Program-made: the position numbers and the translations under genes | The notes under the pieces: generated by a model | Told to the model about the DNA's origin: nothing | Seen by the model: only the letters and a program-made list of their open reading frames with translations | Databases searched by the model: none | DNA from: Pseudomonadota bacterium | GTDB taxonomy: Bacteria; Pseudomonadota; Gammaproteobacteria; Acidiferrobacterales; Acidiferrobacteraceae | Assembly (NCBI GenBank): GCA_021794595.1 | Contig: JAJYQN010000133.1 | Location: 1 to 64,000, forward strand | Direction of reading: 5' to 3' | DNA length: 64,000 bases | Shown: positions 29,127 through 39,365 of the stretch, piece after piece | Position numbering within the stretch: position 1 is the stretch's first letter | How the letters are laid out: each line of letters begins with the position of its first letter

Positions 29127-29630
29127 ATGGCTCTTCGCGAAATCCTCCATTACCCCGATCCACGCCTGCGCATCCAGGCGTTGCCGGTGGCGTCTGTCGA
29201 CCAGGAGATCCGGGGATTGATCCGCGATATGGCCGAGACCATGTACAAGGCGCCCGGCATCGGGCTTGCGGCGACTCAGATCCATGTCGCGAAGCGCGTC
29301 GTGGTGATCGACATCTCCCCTGACCACAACGACCTGCGGGTGTTTGTGAACCCGGTCATCGTGCACAGCGAAGGGGTATACGGGATCGAGGAGGGCTGTC
29401 TCTCGGTTCCCGGAATCTACGAGGAGGTCGAGCGCGCCCAGAAGGTGCGGGTCGAGGCCCTGGACGAAAACGGAACGCGCTTTCAACTCGAGGCCGAAGA
29501 CCTTCTTGCAGTGTGCATACAACATGAAATCGACCACCTGGACGGTAAGGTGTTTGTCGACTATCTCTCCCGGCTCAAGCAACAACGCATCCGGAAAAAG
29601 CTAGAAAAACAACAACGTCTGGCGATGTGA
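29127..29630 (+). CDS. def: Peptide deformylase
   Basis: Removes the N-formyl group from nascent proteins. 167 aa with the three metal motifs [18 protein letters not shown] (Cys ligand) and QHEIDHLDG (HExxH). The ATG at 29127 gives the standard MALREIL start. No Shine-Dalgarno is seen; instead a TATAAT at 29115-29120 ends 6 nt before the ATG, so transcription might begin at the start codon. It overlaps fmt by 4 nt. Confidence 0.96.
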   Translation: MALREILHYPDPRLRIQALPVASVDQEIRGLIRDMAETMYKAPGIGLAATQIHVAKRVVVIDISPDHNDLRVFVNPVIVHSEGVYGIEEGCLSVPGIYEEVERAQKVRVEALDENGTRFQLEAEDLLAVCIQHEIDHLDGKVFVDYLSRLKQQRIRKKLEKQQRLAM

Positions 29631-30562
29631 GCCCGGACTTCGTGAAGATCGTCTTTGCTGGCACGCCCGAATTTGCTTGCCCCACCCTGGCCACGCTCGT
29701 CGCGGCCGGTTACCCGCTGCTTGCGGTCCTGACCCAACCTGATAGACCGGCCGGTCGGGGACGCAAGATCACCGGGAGCGCCGTGAAGCGCCAGGCCCAG
29801 GCCCTCGGAATTCCGGTACTGACCCCGGCCACCGGCGCCGACGCCGAAGACGCGGTGCGGGCGCTCAGACCTGACGTGGTCGTGGTGGTGGCCTACGGTC
29901 TGCTCTTGCCGAAGGGGCTTGTGGAGTTCCCGAGACACGGTTGCCTGAATGTCCATGCCTCGCTTTTGCCCCGCTGGCGGGGAGCGGCGCCGATCGCGCG
30001 CGCGATCGAGGCGGGAGACGAAGAAACCGGCATCACCATCATGCGTCTGGACGAGGGTTTGGACACCGGGCCCATGTTAAAGCGGGTCGCGACCGCCATC
30101 GATCCTACCGAGACTGCACCCGAACTTGCCGACCGGCTCGCCGTCATGGGCGCCCAGGCCTTGGCCACGGTCTTGGCGGCGCTTGGCAAGGGCGAGACCC
30201 TACACCCGATAAGTCAGCCGGAGACCGGGGCCACTTATGCGCGAAAATTGCGCAAAGAAGAAGCGATCATGAATTGGACCCGGGACGCCCTAAGCCTCGA
30301 AAGACAGGTTCGCGCCTTCACCCCCTGGCCCGGCACGACGGCGGTCGTGAACGGCATCACGGTAAAGGTGTGCGCCGCCCGGAGCGTCGCCGACGACCGT
30401 TGCGAGCCCGGTCGGGTGCTCGCGACCGTAGCCGAGTTGCGGGTCGGAACCGGACGCGGCGCGCTGATCCTAGAGACCCTCCAAGCGCCCAATGGGCGGC
30501 CCCAGACAGCCGCGAGTTTTCTGCAAAAGCACCCGCTAAAAGTCGGCGATTGCCTTGCTTAA
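29627..30562 (+). CDS. fmt: Methionyl-tRNA formyltransferase
   Basis: Formylates initiator Met-tRNA using 10-formyl-tetrahydrofolate. 311 aa with FAGTPEFA, catalytic [17 protein letters not shown] and the [16 protein letters not shown] block, then a C-terminal OB-type domain. The start is GTG at 29627 within the def stop (GTGA), so translation is coupled. Forms a def-fmt-rsmB operon. Confidence 0.96.
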   Translation: MSPDFVKIVFAGTPEFACPTLATLVAAGYPLLAVLTQPDRPAGRGRKITGSAVKRQAQALGIPVLTPATGADAEDAVRALRPDVVVVVAYGLLLPKGLVEFPRHGCLNVHASLLPRWRGAAPIARAIEAGDEETGITIMRLDEGLDTGPMLKRVATAIDPTETAPELADRLAVMGAQALATVLAALGKGETLHPISQPETGATYARKLRKEEAIMNWTRDALSLERQVRAFTPWPGTTAVVNGITVKVCAARSVADDRCEPGRVLATVAELRVGTGRGALILETLQAPNGRPQTAASFLQKHPLKVGDCLA

Positions 30563-31847
30563 GCCCCGTTATGCCTTGAGCTTGCGAGCACGCGCCGTCG
30601 GCATTATCGCAAGCGTGCTCGCTGGATCGGCGCTGGATGCAGCACTAAACCGCGATCGTGACCGCGAGGGGCGTCATGGCCTCGTGGAAGAGCTCGCCAT
30701 TGGGACCGTGCGTCACGCCCCCAGCCTCATGAGCCTTGTGGAGCCGCTTCTCAAGCGGCCGTTCAAAAACGCCGACCGGGATATCTACGCCCTGATCCTC
30801 ATGGGTCTCTACCAGGCCCGACATATGGATAGCCCCCAGGCGGTTGCGGTCTCCGAGGCCGTTGCGACCACCGAGACTTTGGGTAAGGCCTGGGCCCGAG
30901 GGGTGGTCAATGCGGTCTTGCGCTCCGCGCTCAAGGCTGAGGCCCCGGCCGCCCCATTGGCCGTGCGCAACCACCCCTCATGGCTTGTCGAACGGCTAAA
31001 AGCGGCATGGCCGGACCGCTGGCTTGCCATCCTCAAGGCGAACGACGAGCGGGCACCCTTGTGTTTACGAGTCGACACCGGCCGCATCCCGCGCGATGAG
31101 TACCTCGACACCTTGGCCCGGGTCGGAATCAAGGCCGCCGCCCACCCCATTGCGCAAACAGCGATTGCGCTTGAAGAGGGGGCGCGCGTCCGCGAACTCC
31201 CGGGTTTTGGCGAGGGTCTGGTGTCTGTGCAAGACGCGGCCGCGCAATTGGCGGCCCCGCTGCTCGCGCCCGAGCCCGGCGATTCGGTCCTCGACGCCTG
31301 TGCCGCACCCGGCGGCAAGACCGGGCACTTGGCGCAGAGCGCGCCCGAGGCTCAGCTGACGGCAGCTGACCGCGGGGCCGCGCGGCTTACCCCGCTGCGC
31401 GAGACCTTGGTGCGGCTCGGCCTAAGCGAGAGCGTTCGGGTCTTGGACATCGATCTTGTCATAAGCACGCTCGAAACCCACTTTCAGCGGATCCTGCTCG
31501 ACGCGCCTTGTTCCGCGACCGGCGTCATCCGTCGGCATCCCGACATCAAGATCCACCGGCGCGCCGATGATCTCGGGCCTTTACGGGAGACGCAGGCCCT
31601 GCTTCTTGATCGGCTGTGGCAAAACTTGGTCCCCGGTGGCACCCTGGTCTACGCTACGTGCTCGGTCTTGCCCGAGGAAAATGAGGAACAAATACGGGAT
31701 TTTCTGCGGCGCACGAAAGACGCGACGGAAGCCCCCTTTACATTCTCGGTGGGCTCGGCGCGTTTGCCTGGTTGGCAGTTCCTGCCAGGAGACGCCGCCA
31801 TGGACGGCTTCTACTACGCCCGCCTGTCCAAAACGGCGGGGACTTGA
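30555..31847 (+). CDS. rsmB: 16S rRNA (cytosine-967) C5-methyltransferase RsmB
   Basis: 430 aa: N-terminal NusB-like RNA-binding domain (about 1-140) and C-terminal SAM methyltransferase with DACAAPGGKTGHL, catalytic DAPCSATGV and second-cysteine motif ATCSVLPEENE. The start appears to be TTG at 30555, overlapping fmt by 8 nt; no better in-frame start exists before the NusB domain. Confidence 0.94.
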   Translation: MLKPRYALSLRARAVGIIASVLAGSALDAALNRDRDREGRHGLVEELAIGTVRHAPSLMSLVEPLLKRPFKNADRDIYALILMGLYQARHMDSPQAVAVSEAVATTETLGKAWARGVVNAVLRSALKAEAPAAPLAVRNHPSWLVERLKAAWPDRWLAILKANDERAPLCLRVDTGRIPRDEYLDTLARVGIKAAAHPIAQTAIALEEGARVRELPGFGEGLVSVQDAAAQLAAPLLAPEPGDSVLDACAAPGGKTGHLAQSAPEAQLTAADRGAARLTPLRETLVRLGLSESVRVLDIDLVISTLETHFQRILLDAPCSATGVIRRHPDIKIHRRADDLGPLRETQALLLDRLWQNLVPGGTLVYATCSVLPEENEEQIRDFLRRTKDATEAPFTFSVGSARLPGWQFLPGDAAMDGFYYARLSKTAGT

Positions 31848-31919
31848 GCACACAGCCCAGGACAAGACCGCCTACGGCCACCCCACCGCAAGCCTATAGG
31901 TACTTAAGAGGACGCTTTT

Positions 31920-32237
31920 ATGGACATCGAACCGATGGAGGCCATGCTCGCCCGGGGCCAGGACAATCTCTTACTGCGATTTGGCTTAGGCGGCGAATAC
32001 CTGCGACGCAAAGACTACCCGAAGGCCATCATCCACCTGCGGGCGGCGCTCGCCTTCGACCCCAAACATGCCGCAGCCTGGAAGCTCCTCGGCAACGCCT
32101 TGGCCACGTCGGGTGAGGTGAGCGAGGCGCGAATCGCCTATCAACGCGGGATCCAAGTGGCGGAGAGCGACGGCCACCTCCAGGCCGCCAAAGAGATGCG
32201 AGTCTTCCTTAAGCGACTGGACACCGCCGAACCGTAG
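31920..32237 (+). CDS. Small TPR-repeat protein
   Basis: 105 aa with at least two tetratricopeptide repeats (GEYLRRKDYPKAIIHLRAA and GNALATSGEVSEARIAYQR). No signal peptide. TPR proteins act as protein-binding scaffolds; the partner is unknown. It starts 72 nt after rsmB with a GAGG ribosome site, possibly in the same transcript. Confidence 0.85.
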   Translation: MDIEPMEAMLARGQDNLLLRFGLGGEYLRRKDYPKAIIHLRAALAFDPKHAAAWKLLGNALATSGEVSEARIAYQRGIQVAESDGHLQAAKEMRVFLKRLDTAEP

Positions 32238-32259
32238 GCTCCGACCCGCAATCCCGTGC

Positions 32260-33159
32260 TCAAGAATAAACGGAAGGGGCCCCCGGCGGGCGCGTCTTGA
32301 AGCGTTTATGCACCCAAAAATACTGCTCGGGATGTTCGCGAACGCCGTCTTCTATGGCGCGATTGGTGGTGCAGGCGTCGACTTGCACATCGCCGCTCGG
32401 AAACTCGGAGAGCGCCGGGCCGAAGGCGATTTCATAACCCCGGCCGGCCGGCTTTTGCCAGACGTAGCAGGGGACGACCTGGGCGCGAGCGGCACGCGCC
32501 AGGCGCCCTACGGCATGTAAAGTAATCGTCGGCACGCCAAAAAACGGGGCGAAGACACTGCTGCGTTCGCCGAAATCCTGGTCGGGAAGATAGTAGAACA
32601 CCCGTCCTTCCTTTAGGGCCCTTAAAACCGGCCGCACCCCCTCGCTCTGGGTGATCATGGTCGCCCCGAAGCGCCCGGTGGCGGCCCGGAAGGCCTGTTC
32701 GAAGACCGGGTTAGGCAGCTCCCGATAGACGTTCGCCATCGGCCTCTCGGTCGACAGTAAAACCCCGATTTCGAGGGCCACGAAGTGTGGTACGAGCAGA
32801 ATCACGGGGCCCTCCGCCAAGGCCTTATCGTAGTGCTCGCGACCACGAAACGAGACCAGGCGTCGCAGGCGCGCGGGGCTTGCCCACCAGGCCAAGGTGA
32901 CATCGAAAAGGCCTTGGCCCAACGCCGCAAAATGGGCGCGCACCAGCCGTCGTTGGGCTGCCTTGGACCAATCCGGAAAACACAGGGCGATATTGATAGC
33001 CACCACCCGGCGCCGGCTACGGTGAAGACCATAGAGGATAAGGCCCAAGGAGCGGCCCACCAGCGCAAGCCAGGACAAGGGCGCGTGACTTAAAAGCCAG
33101 AGCAGGCCCAGTCCCAGCCGCGCCATGGCCTGAGACAAACTTCCCGCGCGGTCAGCCAT
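32260..33159 (-). CDS. LpxL/LpxM-type lipid A acyltransferase (third of three)
   Basis: 299 aa inner-membrane acyltransferase of the HtrB/MsbB family, adding a secondary acyl chain to lipid A from acyl-ACP. One N-terminal hydrophobic segment, catalytic HFVALE (HX4E), then YRELPNP and YYLPDQDFG substrate motifs. The ATG at 33159 overlaps the preceding gene by 8 nt; an in-frame ATG at 33180 is possible. It is the last of a three-gene coupled run. Which acyl position it serves cannot be told. Confidence 0.88.
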   Translation of the reverse strand: MADRAGSLSQAMARLGLGLLWLLSHAPLSWLALVGRSLGLILYGLHRSRRRVVAINIALCFPDWSKAAQRRLVRAHFAALGQGLFDVTLAWWASPARLRRLVSFRGREHYDKALAEGPVILLVPHFVALEIGVLLSTERPMANVYRELPNPVFEQAFRAATGRFGATMITQSEGVRPVLRALKEGRVFYYLPDQDFGERSSVFAPFFGVPTITLHAVGRLARAARAQVVPCYVWQKPAGRGYEIAFGPALSEFPSGDVQVDACTTNRAIEDGVREHPEQYFWVHKRFKTRPPGAPSVYS

Positions 33160-34060
33160 ATACGGAGCGGCCGTCGACACGGACTCGCTTGAAGCGTTTA
33201 TACGTCCACAGATATTGCTCGGGCATCAGGCGGACGCCCTCCTCGATCGCGGCATTCATAAGAGTGGCGTCGGCCAGCGGATCGTCGCTGGGAAACGGGT
33301 TCAGGGCCGGCCGGATCACGACTTCAAAACAGCCCGTACCTGGCAACTTACGGGTAAAGCACGGGAGCACCACCGCATCGGTTAAGCGGGCAATGCGCGC
33401 AAGCGCCGTGAGGGTGGGGGTCGGGATACCGAAAAACGGGGCCCATACCGACTCCGCCTGACCGGGGTCAAGATCGGGCAGATAATAAAACGGCTTGCCT
33501 TCGCGAATACTGCGTATGAGAGAGCGCAGAGGCGCGTCGTTACGCCACAAAACCGCCCCGAACCGCCGGCGCCGGTAGAGGAGCGCCCCGGCCAGCGCGG
33601 TCTTGGGGGGCCGATACATACTCACAAACGGGCGTTCGAGGGATACGCGCAGCCCTCCAACCTCGAGCCCCAGGAAGTGCGGGGCGAGCAGAATGATGTT
33701 GCGCCCGGCGCGCAAGGCCTCGTCATAGGGGCCTCGCTCCAGGACCCGTACCCGCGCCTCTATCTCGGTCGCAGGGGCCCACCAAAGTCGGGCAACGGCC
33801 AAGGCCGTCTCGCCGATCGCCCGAAAGTGCTGGCGCACGAGCCGTCGGCGGGCCCCCAAAGAGAGCTCGGGAAAGCACAAGCGCGCGTTGGTCATAGCAA
33901 CCCTACGGGGGCGCACGGCGAGTCCATAGGCCAAGGTTCCGAGGGCTGCGCCACTAAAGGAGAGAACTGGCCAGGGAATAAGCCGCGCCGTCTGCAAAAG
34001 CCGGTCGAGAACACGCTCGACCAGGCCTCGATGCCGATCTTGCGCGCTCGCTTCAGTCAT
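33152..34060 (-). CDS. LpxL/LpxM-type lipid A acyltransferase (second of three)
   Basis: 302 aa, paralogous to both neighbours. Catalytic HFLGLE (HX4E) in LLAPHFLGLEVG, with MYRPPK and YYLPDLDPGQ at the later substrate motifs. The ATG at 34060 is an 8-nt overlap with the gene before it, and its own stop overlaps the next start by 8 nt. All three paralogs have diverged in the motif regions, which suggests different acyl or acceptor preference. Confidence 0.88.
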   Translation of the reverse strand: MTEASAQDRHRGLVERVLDRLLQTARLIPWPVLSFSGAALGTLAYGLAVRPRRVAMTNARLCFPELSLGARRRLVRQHFRAIGETALAVARLWWAPATEIEARVRVLERGPYDEALRAGRNIILLAPHFLGLEVGGLRVSLERPFVSMYRPPKTALAGALLYRRRRFGAVLWRNDAPLRSLIRSIREGKPFYYLPDLDPGQAESVWAPFFGIPTPTLTALARIARLTDAVVLPCFTRKLPGTGCFEVVIRPALNPFPSDDPLADATLMNAAIEEGVRLMPEQYLWTYKRFKRVRVDGRSVYG

Positions 34061-34991
34061 ATAAAGACACCCCATCGTGCCGGGTCTTGAAGCGCTTCAT
34101 GGTCCACATGTACTGCTCGGGCATGGCGAGCACGGCGCGTTCGATCGCGGCATTCATGACGGTGGCGTCTTCGAGGGTGCTGCCTGTCGGGAACGGCGAC
34201 AGCGGCGGCTCCAGCCAGAGTTCGCAACCGCCTTGCGGCAAAAGCTTGGTAAAACAAGGAATCACCACCGCGTCTGTGATGCGTGCCAAGCGCCCCAAGG
34301 TCGGCAAGGTCGCGGCCGGAACCCCGAAAAACGGCGCGTACACCGACTCCTTGGGGCCCAGATCCTCGTCCGGCACATAAGACGCCCCATAGCCGGCCTG
34401 TATGGCTCGGATGAGTGGCCGCAGCCCGCTGCTGCGCTCGTAGACGTGGCCGCCAAACCGTTCCCGGCCGCGGGTCATGACGAAATCCAGGACCGGGTTT
34501 TTCAAGGGCTTTATGAAGCCAACGTAAGGGAAATAACGGGACAAGATGAGGCTCGCCTCCAGACCCACCGCGTGGCAATGGAGAACTATGATGCGGCGCC
34601 CGGCATCGCGCGCCTCCTGGTAATACTCCAAGCCACGCATGTGTAGGCAATGATCAATGGTCTTATCATTGCCCCACCACAGCACCGCGATGTGGAAAAG
34701 GGCCAGGGCGGCCGCCCGAAAGTGTTGGCGCACGAGCTTGGCCTGCTGTTCGGGGGTCCAGGTGGGAAAGCACAGCGCCACGTTGACGGCGGCGATCCGC
34801 CGCCGTTTGCGGTTCATACGGTAATAGAGGTCACCTAGGCGCGCCCCGAGCCAGCCGCGGGTCTTGAGCGGCAGATACAAGCTCAACCTTAAAAGCCCAA
34901 GCGCCGCCCACGTCGGCCAATACCGGGGAGCCCAGAGGCCGGGGTGCGCTTGAACGCGATGCGCACCTGTGGGTTCAAAAGCAGCGGTCAT
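34053..34991 (-). CDS. LpxL/LpxM-type lipid A acyltransferase (first of three)
   Basis: 312 aa, first gene of the trio. Catalytic HAVGLE in VLHCHAVGLEAS, where the residue before the catalytic His is Cys rather than Pro as in the other two. Later motifs are FIKPLKNP and SYVPDEDLG, which differ from its paralogs (YYLPD). The ATG at 34991 begins MTAAFEPTGAH. ttcA ends downstream of its 5' end on the same strand, 49 nt away. Confidence 0.88.
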   Translation of the reverse strand: MTAAFEPTGAHRVQAHPGLWAPRYWPTWAALGLLRLSLYLPLKTRGWLGARLGDLYYRMNRKRRRIAAVNVALCFPTWTPEQQAKLVRQHFRAAALALFHIAVLWWGNDKTIDHCLHMRGLEYYQEARDAGRRIIVLHCHAVGLEASLILSRYFPYVGFIKPLKNPVLDFVMTRGRERFGGHVYERSSGLRPLIRAIQAGYGASYVPDEDLGPKESVYAPFFGVPAATLPTLGRLARITDAVVIPCFTKLLPQGGCELWLEPPLSPFPTGSTLEDATVMNAAIERAVLAMPEQYMWTMKRFKTRHDGVSLYD

Positions 34992-35039
34992 AGGCGGGCA
35001 TTGTGCCAGAACCGGATATCGGGGTCATTGCCGGTGTCG

Positions 35040-35774
35040 CTACTCAAGCCCATCTCTCACCCCCAACAAAGGGCGCAACGCTTGCAACAGATTCGGGAAC
35101 AGCGCCTTGTGGCGGGCCTCCTCGGCCGCCAACAAGGTCTTCATGGCCGCCCGCTCCGTCGGCTTCCGAAAACACGCCGGGCAATTGTCGCCGATGACCG
35201 GTAAGTCGGCGCTGTGCGCGAAATCCCGCAGCTGTCGTTCCCGCACATACACGAAGGGGCGAATGACCCGCAAGTCGCCGACGTCGATACGATAATGGGC
35301 GCGCATAGTATGGAGCGTTCCGGCATGGAACGCGCTCATGAGAAACGACTCGGCAATGTCATCGAGGTGTTGAGCAAGCGCCAAGACGTTAAAACCGCGT
35401 TCCCGGGCCACCCTATAGAGCGTGCCCCGCCGCATACGGGCGCAGTAGCTGCAAAACGAGTCGTTGCCAAGCGTCGTCTTGGCACGCTCGGCAATCGCTT
35501 GGCGCTCGTAGAAATAAGGGATTTCGAGGCTTGCCATGTACGGAATGAGCGGCTGTGGATCAAAGCCGTCTATGCCCGGATCAACGGTGACCGCAGCGAG
35601 CGTAAAGGCGAGCCTCGTTCTGCGTCGCAGGTGCGCCAAGACATGTAGGAGGCTTAGGCTATCCTTGCCTCCCGACACCGCGATCAAGATCCGATCGTCG
35701 GCCTTTATCATGCCGTAATCAGAAATGGCCTTGCCTGTCAATCTCAACAATGGCCGAGAGGGAATTTGCAACAT
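35040..35774 (-). CDS. ttcA: tRNA 2-thiocytidine biosynthesis protein TtcA
   Basis: Thiolates cytidine-32 of tRNA using ATP and an iron-sulfur cluster. 244 aa with the PP-loop AVSGGKDSLSLLH, the cluster pair CSYCARMRRG and a further NCPACF motif. The ATG at 35774 (MLQIPSRPL) puts the protein in normal register; a TTG 63 nt upstream is possible but less likely. It is divergent from metK. Confidence 0.94.
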   Translation of the reverse strand: MLQIPSRPLLRLTGKAISDYGMIKADDRILIAVSGGKDSLSLLHVLAHLRRRTRLAFTLAAVTVDPGIDGFDPQPLIPYMASLEIPYFYERQAIAERAKTTLGNDSFCSYCARMRRGTLYRVARERGFNVLALAQHLDDIAESFLMSAFHAGTLHTMRAHYRIDVGDLRVIRPFVYVRERQLRDFAHSADLPVIGDNCPACFRKPTERAAMKTLLAAEEARHKALFPNLLQALRPLLGVRDGLE

Positions 35775-35924
35775 GCGTGTATGGTAGCGGGTCGTCGGCC
35801 ACTTGCCAAAAATGGCGTGGCCCAACTGTTGTTTCAAAGAGAAACTATGCTAAGGTATCCGCTTCCAGCGGTGCGTTCTCGTCCTCTCTAGAAAGAGCAC
35901 CCTACCTTTATACCTGGAGTCGCC

Positions 35925-37112
35925 ATGAGCAAATCCTACCTCTTCACTTCTGAATCGGTATCCGAAGGCCATCCCGACAAGATCGCGGACCAGATTTCAG
36001 ACGGGGTGCTTGATGCGGTGTTAGCGCAAGATCCGCGCGCCCGCGTCGCCTGCGAGACCCTCGTCAACACCGGGCTTGTGGTGCTGTCGGGAGAAATCAC
36101 GACCAAGGCGATCGTCGATTTCACCGAGATCGCGCGGAGCACGATTCGCCGCATCGGTTATAACGCCAGCATGGGATTCGACGGCGATGCGTGCGCTGTG
36201 GTAGTGGCCATGGACAAGCAGTCGCCGGACATAGCGCAAGGCGTGGACGAGGGCCAAGGACTTGACCTCGAGCAGGGCGCGGGCGACCAAGGGCTGATGT
36301 TCGGGTACGCAACGAACGAGACCGAAGACCTGATGCCGATGCCCATCACCTTTGCCCACGCGCTTATGCAGCGTCAAGCGGCGGTGCGCCGCTCGGGCCG
36401 TCTCCCTTGGCTGCGACCCGACGCCAAAAGCCAGGTCACGATCCGCTACGAGAACGATAAGCCGGTCGCCATCGACACGGTGGTGGTCTCCACCCAGCAC
36501 GGCCCCGAGGTGAGTTATGAGGATCTCAAAGAGGCGGTGTTCGAGGAGATCATCAAACCCGCGCTGCCCGCGGGTTGGCTGAAAAAAGAGACCAAATACT
36601 TCATCAATCCGACCGGTCGCTTCGTCATCGGCGGCCCGGTCGGCGATTGCGGCCTGACCGGCCGGAAAATCATCGTCGACACCTATGGCGGTATGGCCCG
36701 CCACGGGGGCGGGGCGTTTTCCGGCAAGGATCCGTCCAAGGTCGACCGGTCGGCGGCCTACGCCGGACGCTATGTCGCAAAGAACATTGTGGCAGCCGGG
36801 CTTGCCGCGCGTTGCGAGATCCAGGTGGCCTATGCCATCGGCATCGCCCAGCCGGTTTCGATTCGGGTCGAGACCTTCGGCACGGGCACTATTAGTGACA
36901 CCCGCATAGCGGAGCTCGTCGCAGAGCACTTCGACCTGCGGCCGAAGGCCATCATCCAGACCTTGGATCTTTTGCGTCCCATCTACGTGAAGACCGCGGC
37001 CTATGGCCATTTCGGACGCCCGGAGCCTGAGTTCAACTGGGAACGCACGGATAAGGCCGAGGCGCTAAGAGCGGCGGCCGCCGACAAGAAAATCCAATCG
37101 TTGTCGCGGTAG
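35925..37112 (+). CDS. metK: S-adenosylmethionine synthase
   Basis: Makes SAM from methionine and ATP. 395 aa with [32 protein letters not shown], and the P-loop [19 protein letters not shown]. It is the first gene of metK-ahcY-metF, spaced 9 nt each, a compact methyl-cycle operon. The 5' leader is about 90 bp from ttcA; I saw no SAM or SAH riboswitch core in it. Confidence 0.97.
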   Translation: MSKSYLFTSESVSEGHPDKIADQISDGVLDAVLAQDPRARVACETLVNTGLVVLSGEITTKAIVDFTEIARSTIRRIGYNASMGFDGDACAVVVAMDKQSPDIAQGVDEGQGLDLEQGAGDQGLMFGYATNETEDLMPMPITFAHALMQRQAAVRRSGRLPWLRPDAKSQVTIRYENDKPVAIDTVVVSTQHGPEVSYEDLKEAVFEEIIKPALPAGWLKKETKYFINPTGRFVIGGPVGDCGLTGRKIIVDTYGGMARHGGGAFSGKDPSKVDRSAAYAGRYVAKNIVAAGLAARCEIQVAYAIGIAQPVSIRVETFGTGTISDTRIAELVAEHFDLRPKAIIQTLDLLRPIYVKTAAYGHFGRPEPEFNWERTDKAEALRAAAADKKIQSLSR

Positions 37113-37121
37113 GAGACAGAA

Positions 37122-38435
37122 ATGACACCGGCAGTACACGCACAGAAGACCACGGATTATAAGGTCGCAGACATCAGCCAAGCCGCATACGGGCGGGCCG
37201 AGATCGCCATTGCCGAGACCGAAATGCCTGGCCTCATGGCCTTGCGGGCCGAGTACAAGGGCCGCCAACCGCTGAAGGGCGCGCGTATAGCGGGCAGCCT
37301 ACACATGACCATCCAAACCGCGGTGTTGATGGAGACCTTGGTGGAGCTCGGCGCGGAGTTGCGCTGGTCGTCTTGCAATATCTTCTCCACTCAAGATCAC
37401 GCGGCGGCGGCCATGGCGGCGCGCGGCATCCCGGTATTCGCCTGGAAGGGCGAGAGCGAGGAAGAGTTCTGGTGGTGCATAGATCAAACCATCGTCGGGC
37501 CGGACGGCTGGCGCCCCAATATGCTATTGGATGACGGCGGCGACCTGACCGCTGTGATGCACGAACGCTACGGGTCGTTAATGAAAGACATCCGCGGCCT
37601 TTCCGAGGAAACGACCACCGGGGTCCATAGACTCTATGAGCTCGAGGCCGCCGGCAAATTGCGGTGCCCGGCGTTTAACGTCAACGACTCGGTCACCAAA
37701 TCGAAGTTCGACAACCTCTATGGCTGCCGCGAATCGCTCATAGACGGAATCAAGCGCGCCACCGATGTCATGATCGCCGGCAAGATTTGCGTGGTGGCAG
37801 GTTATGGCGATGTAGGCAAGGGCTGCGCCCAGGCGTTTCGCGGCATGGGCGCCACGGTATGGGTCACGGAAATCGATCCGATTTGCGCGCTGCAAGCGGC
37901 GATGGAGGGCTATCGGGTCGTCACTCTCGACGAGGCCGCCCCCTTGGGCGACATCTTCGTCACCGCCACCGGCAATGTCGGCGTCATAAATTTGGCACAC
38001 GTGCAGGCCATGAAGCACGAGGCGATCGTGTGCAATATTGGCCACTTCGATTCCGAGATCGACATTGCGGGCCTGCGCACGCTTCCTTGGGAAAACATCA
38101 AGCCCCAGGTCGACCACGTGGTCTTCCCGGACGGCAAGAAGGTCATCGTCTTGGCCGAGGGGCGACTTGTGAACCTCGGTTGCGCGACCGGGCATTCGAG
38201 CTTCGTCATGTCCGCGTCCTTCGCGAACCAGGTCATGGCGCAAATCGAGCTGTGGAACAACCCGAGCGCCTATGAAAGCCGGGTCTATACCCTGCCGAAG
38301 CACTTGGACGAAAAGGTCGCGCGCCTGCACTTGGACAAGATCGGGGCCCACCTCACTCGGCTCACGCCGGAGCAAGCGGCCTATATCAACGTACCGGTGG
38401 AAGGGCCCTACAAACCTAGCCGTTATCGCTATTAA
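37122..38435 (+). CDS. ahcY: Adenosylhomocysteinase
   Basis: Hydrolyses S-adenosylhomocysteine to adenosine and homocysteine, removing the product inhibitor of methyltransferases. 437 aa; blocks [30 protein letters not shown]-binding [13 protein letters not shown] and the terminal [10 protein letters not shown]. It sits between metK and metF, so the operon runs SAM synthesis, SAH removal and methyl-folate supply. Confidence 0.97.
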   Translation: MTPAVHAQKTTDYKVADISQAAYGRAEIAIAETEMPGLMALRAEYKGRQPLKGARIAGSLHMTIQTAVLMETLVELGAELRWSSCNIFSTQDHAAAAMAARGIPVFAWKGESEEEFWWCIDQTIVGPDGWRPNMLLDDGGDLTAVMHERYGSLMKDIRGLSEETTTGVHRLYELEAAGKLRCPAFNVNDSVTKSKFDNLYGCRESLIDGIKRATDVMIAGKICVVAGYGDVGKGCAQAFRGMGATVWVTEIDPICALQAAMEGYRVVTLDEAAPLGDIFVTATGNVGVINLAHVQAMKHEAIVCNIGHFDSEIDIAGLRTLPWENIKPQVDHVVFPDGKKVIVLAEGRLVNLGCATGHSSFVMSASFANQVMAQIELWNNPSAYESRVYTLPKHLDEKVARLHLDKIGAHLTRLTPEQAAYINVPVEGPYKPSRYRY

Positions 38436-38444
38436 CACACGGCA

Positions 38445-39290
38445 ATGGAGTCTCAAAAGCGGCACGCGCGGGTCTTTAGCTTCGAATTCTTCCCCCCGAA
38501 GAGCGAAGAGGCCAGCGCCGCCTTCAAGATCGCGCTGGCCCAGCTGGCGCCGCTTAATCCGCGATTCTTTTCCGTAACCTTCGGGGCAGGCGGCAGCACC
38601 CGCGAGCGGACCCTGGAGACGGTCCGCGAGATCCGGGCGCGCCAAAACGCGGCGGCCCCGCACCTGTCCTGCATCGGGTCGACCCGCGAGGGCATCCGGG
38701 AGATCCTGGGGACATATAAAGAGTTGGGCGTCCGCCACATCGTGGCGCTGCGCGGCGATTTGCCGTCGGGCATGGTCGATCCCGGGGACTTTCGCTATGC
38801 CAGCGAACTCGTTCAGTTTATCCGCGCGGAGACCGGCGACCATTTCCATATCGAGGTCGCGGCCTACCCTGAGGTTCACCCCCAGGCCGCAAGCGCTGAA
38901 AGCGACCTCATGCATTTTCAAGAGAAGGTGGCGGCGGGCGCCAATTCCGCTATCACGCAGTACTTTTACAATGCCGACGCCTACTACTGGTTCATAGACG
39001 CCTGCGAGGCTTTGGGCATCTCGATTCCCATCGTCCCAGGGATCATGCCGATCACCAACCATCGCCAACTGCTGCGTTTCTCGGAGGCTTGCGGCGCCGA
39101 GGTCCCACGCTGGATCCGGCGGCGATTGGAGGGATTCGGGGACGATGCCGAATCGATCCGATCCTTCGGCTTAGATGTGACCACGGCCCTATGCGCGGAA
39201 CTGCTCGCGGCGGGGGCCCCGGGGCTGCATTTTTACACCCTCAACCGCGCCGCTCCCTCGAGCGTGATCTGGGAGCGGCTCGGCCTGTAA
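38445..39290 (+). CDS. metF: 5,10-methylenetetrahydrofolate reductase
   Basis: Flavoprotein making 5-methyltetrahydrofolate for homocysteine methylation. 281 aa TIM barrel beginning FSFEFFPPKSEEA, with VTFGAGGSTRE, LRGDLP and PGIMPITN. Starts 10 nt after ahcY. Last gene of the operon. Confidence 0.95.
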   Translation: MESQKRHARVFSFEFFPPKSEEASAAFKIALAQLAPLNPRFFSVTFGAGGSTRERTLETVREIRARQNAAAPHLSCIGSTREGIREILGTYKELGVRHIVALRGDLPSGMVDPGDFRYASELVQFIRAETGDHFHIEVAAYPEVHPQAASAESDLMHFQEKVAAGANSAITQYFYNADAYYWFIDACEALGISIPIVPGIMPITNHRQLLRFSEACGAEVPRWIRRRLEGFGDDAESIRSFGLDVTTALCAELLAAGAPGLHFYTLNRAAPSSVIWERLGL

Positions 39291-39365
39291 TGGTCAGGGT
39301 ACGGACTTTGGCTTGCCATAAAACCACGGGCACTGCGTGCTCCCGCCCGTAGGCGGCAAATGGCC

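Noticed and set aside
35838-35924. Riboswitch (SAM or SAH) before metK
   Set aside because: The leader is short and I found no SAM-I, SAM-II or SAH core motif.
36021-37010. 329-aa minus-strand ORF opposite metK
   Set aside because: Antisense shadow of a conserved gene with no family resemblance or ribosome site.
37578-39068. Long minus-strand ORF (496 aa) opposite ahcY and metF
   Set aside because: It lies antisense to two certain genes, has no recognisable domain, and high-GC codon structure easily leaves such shadow frames open.
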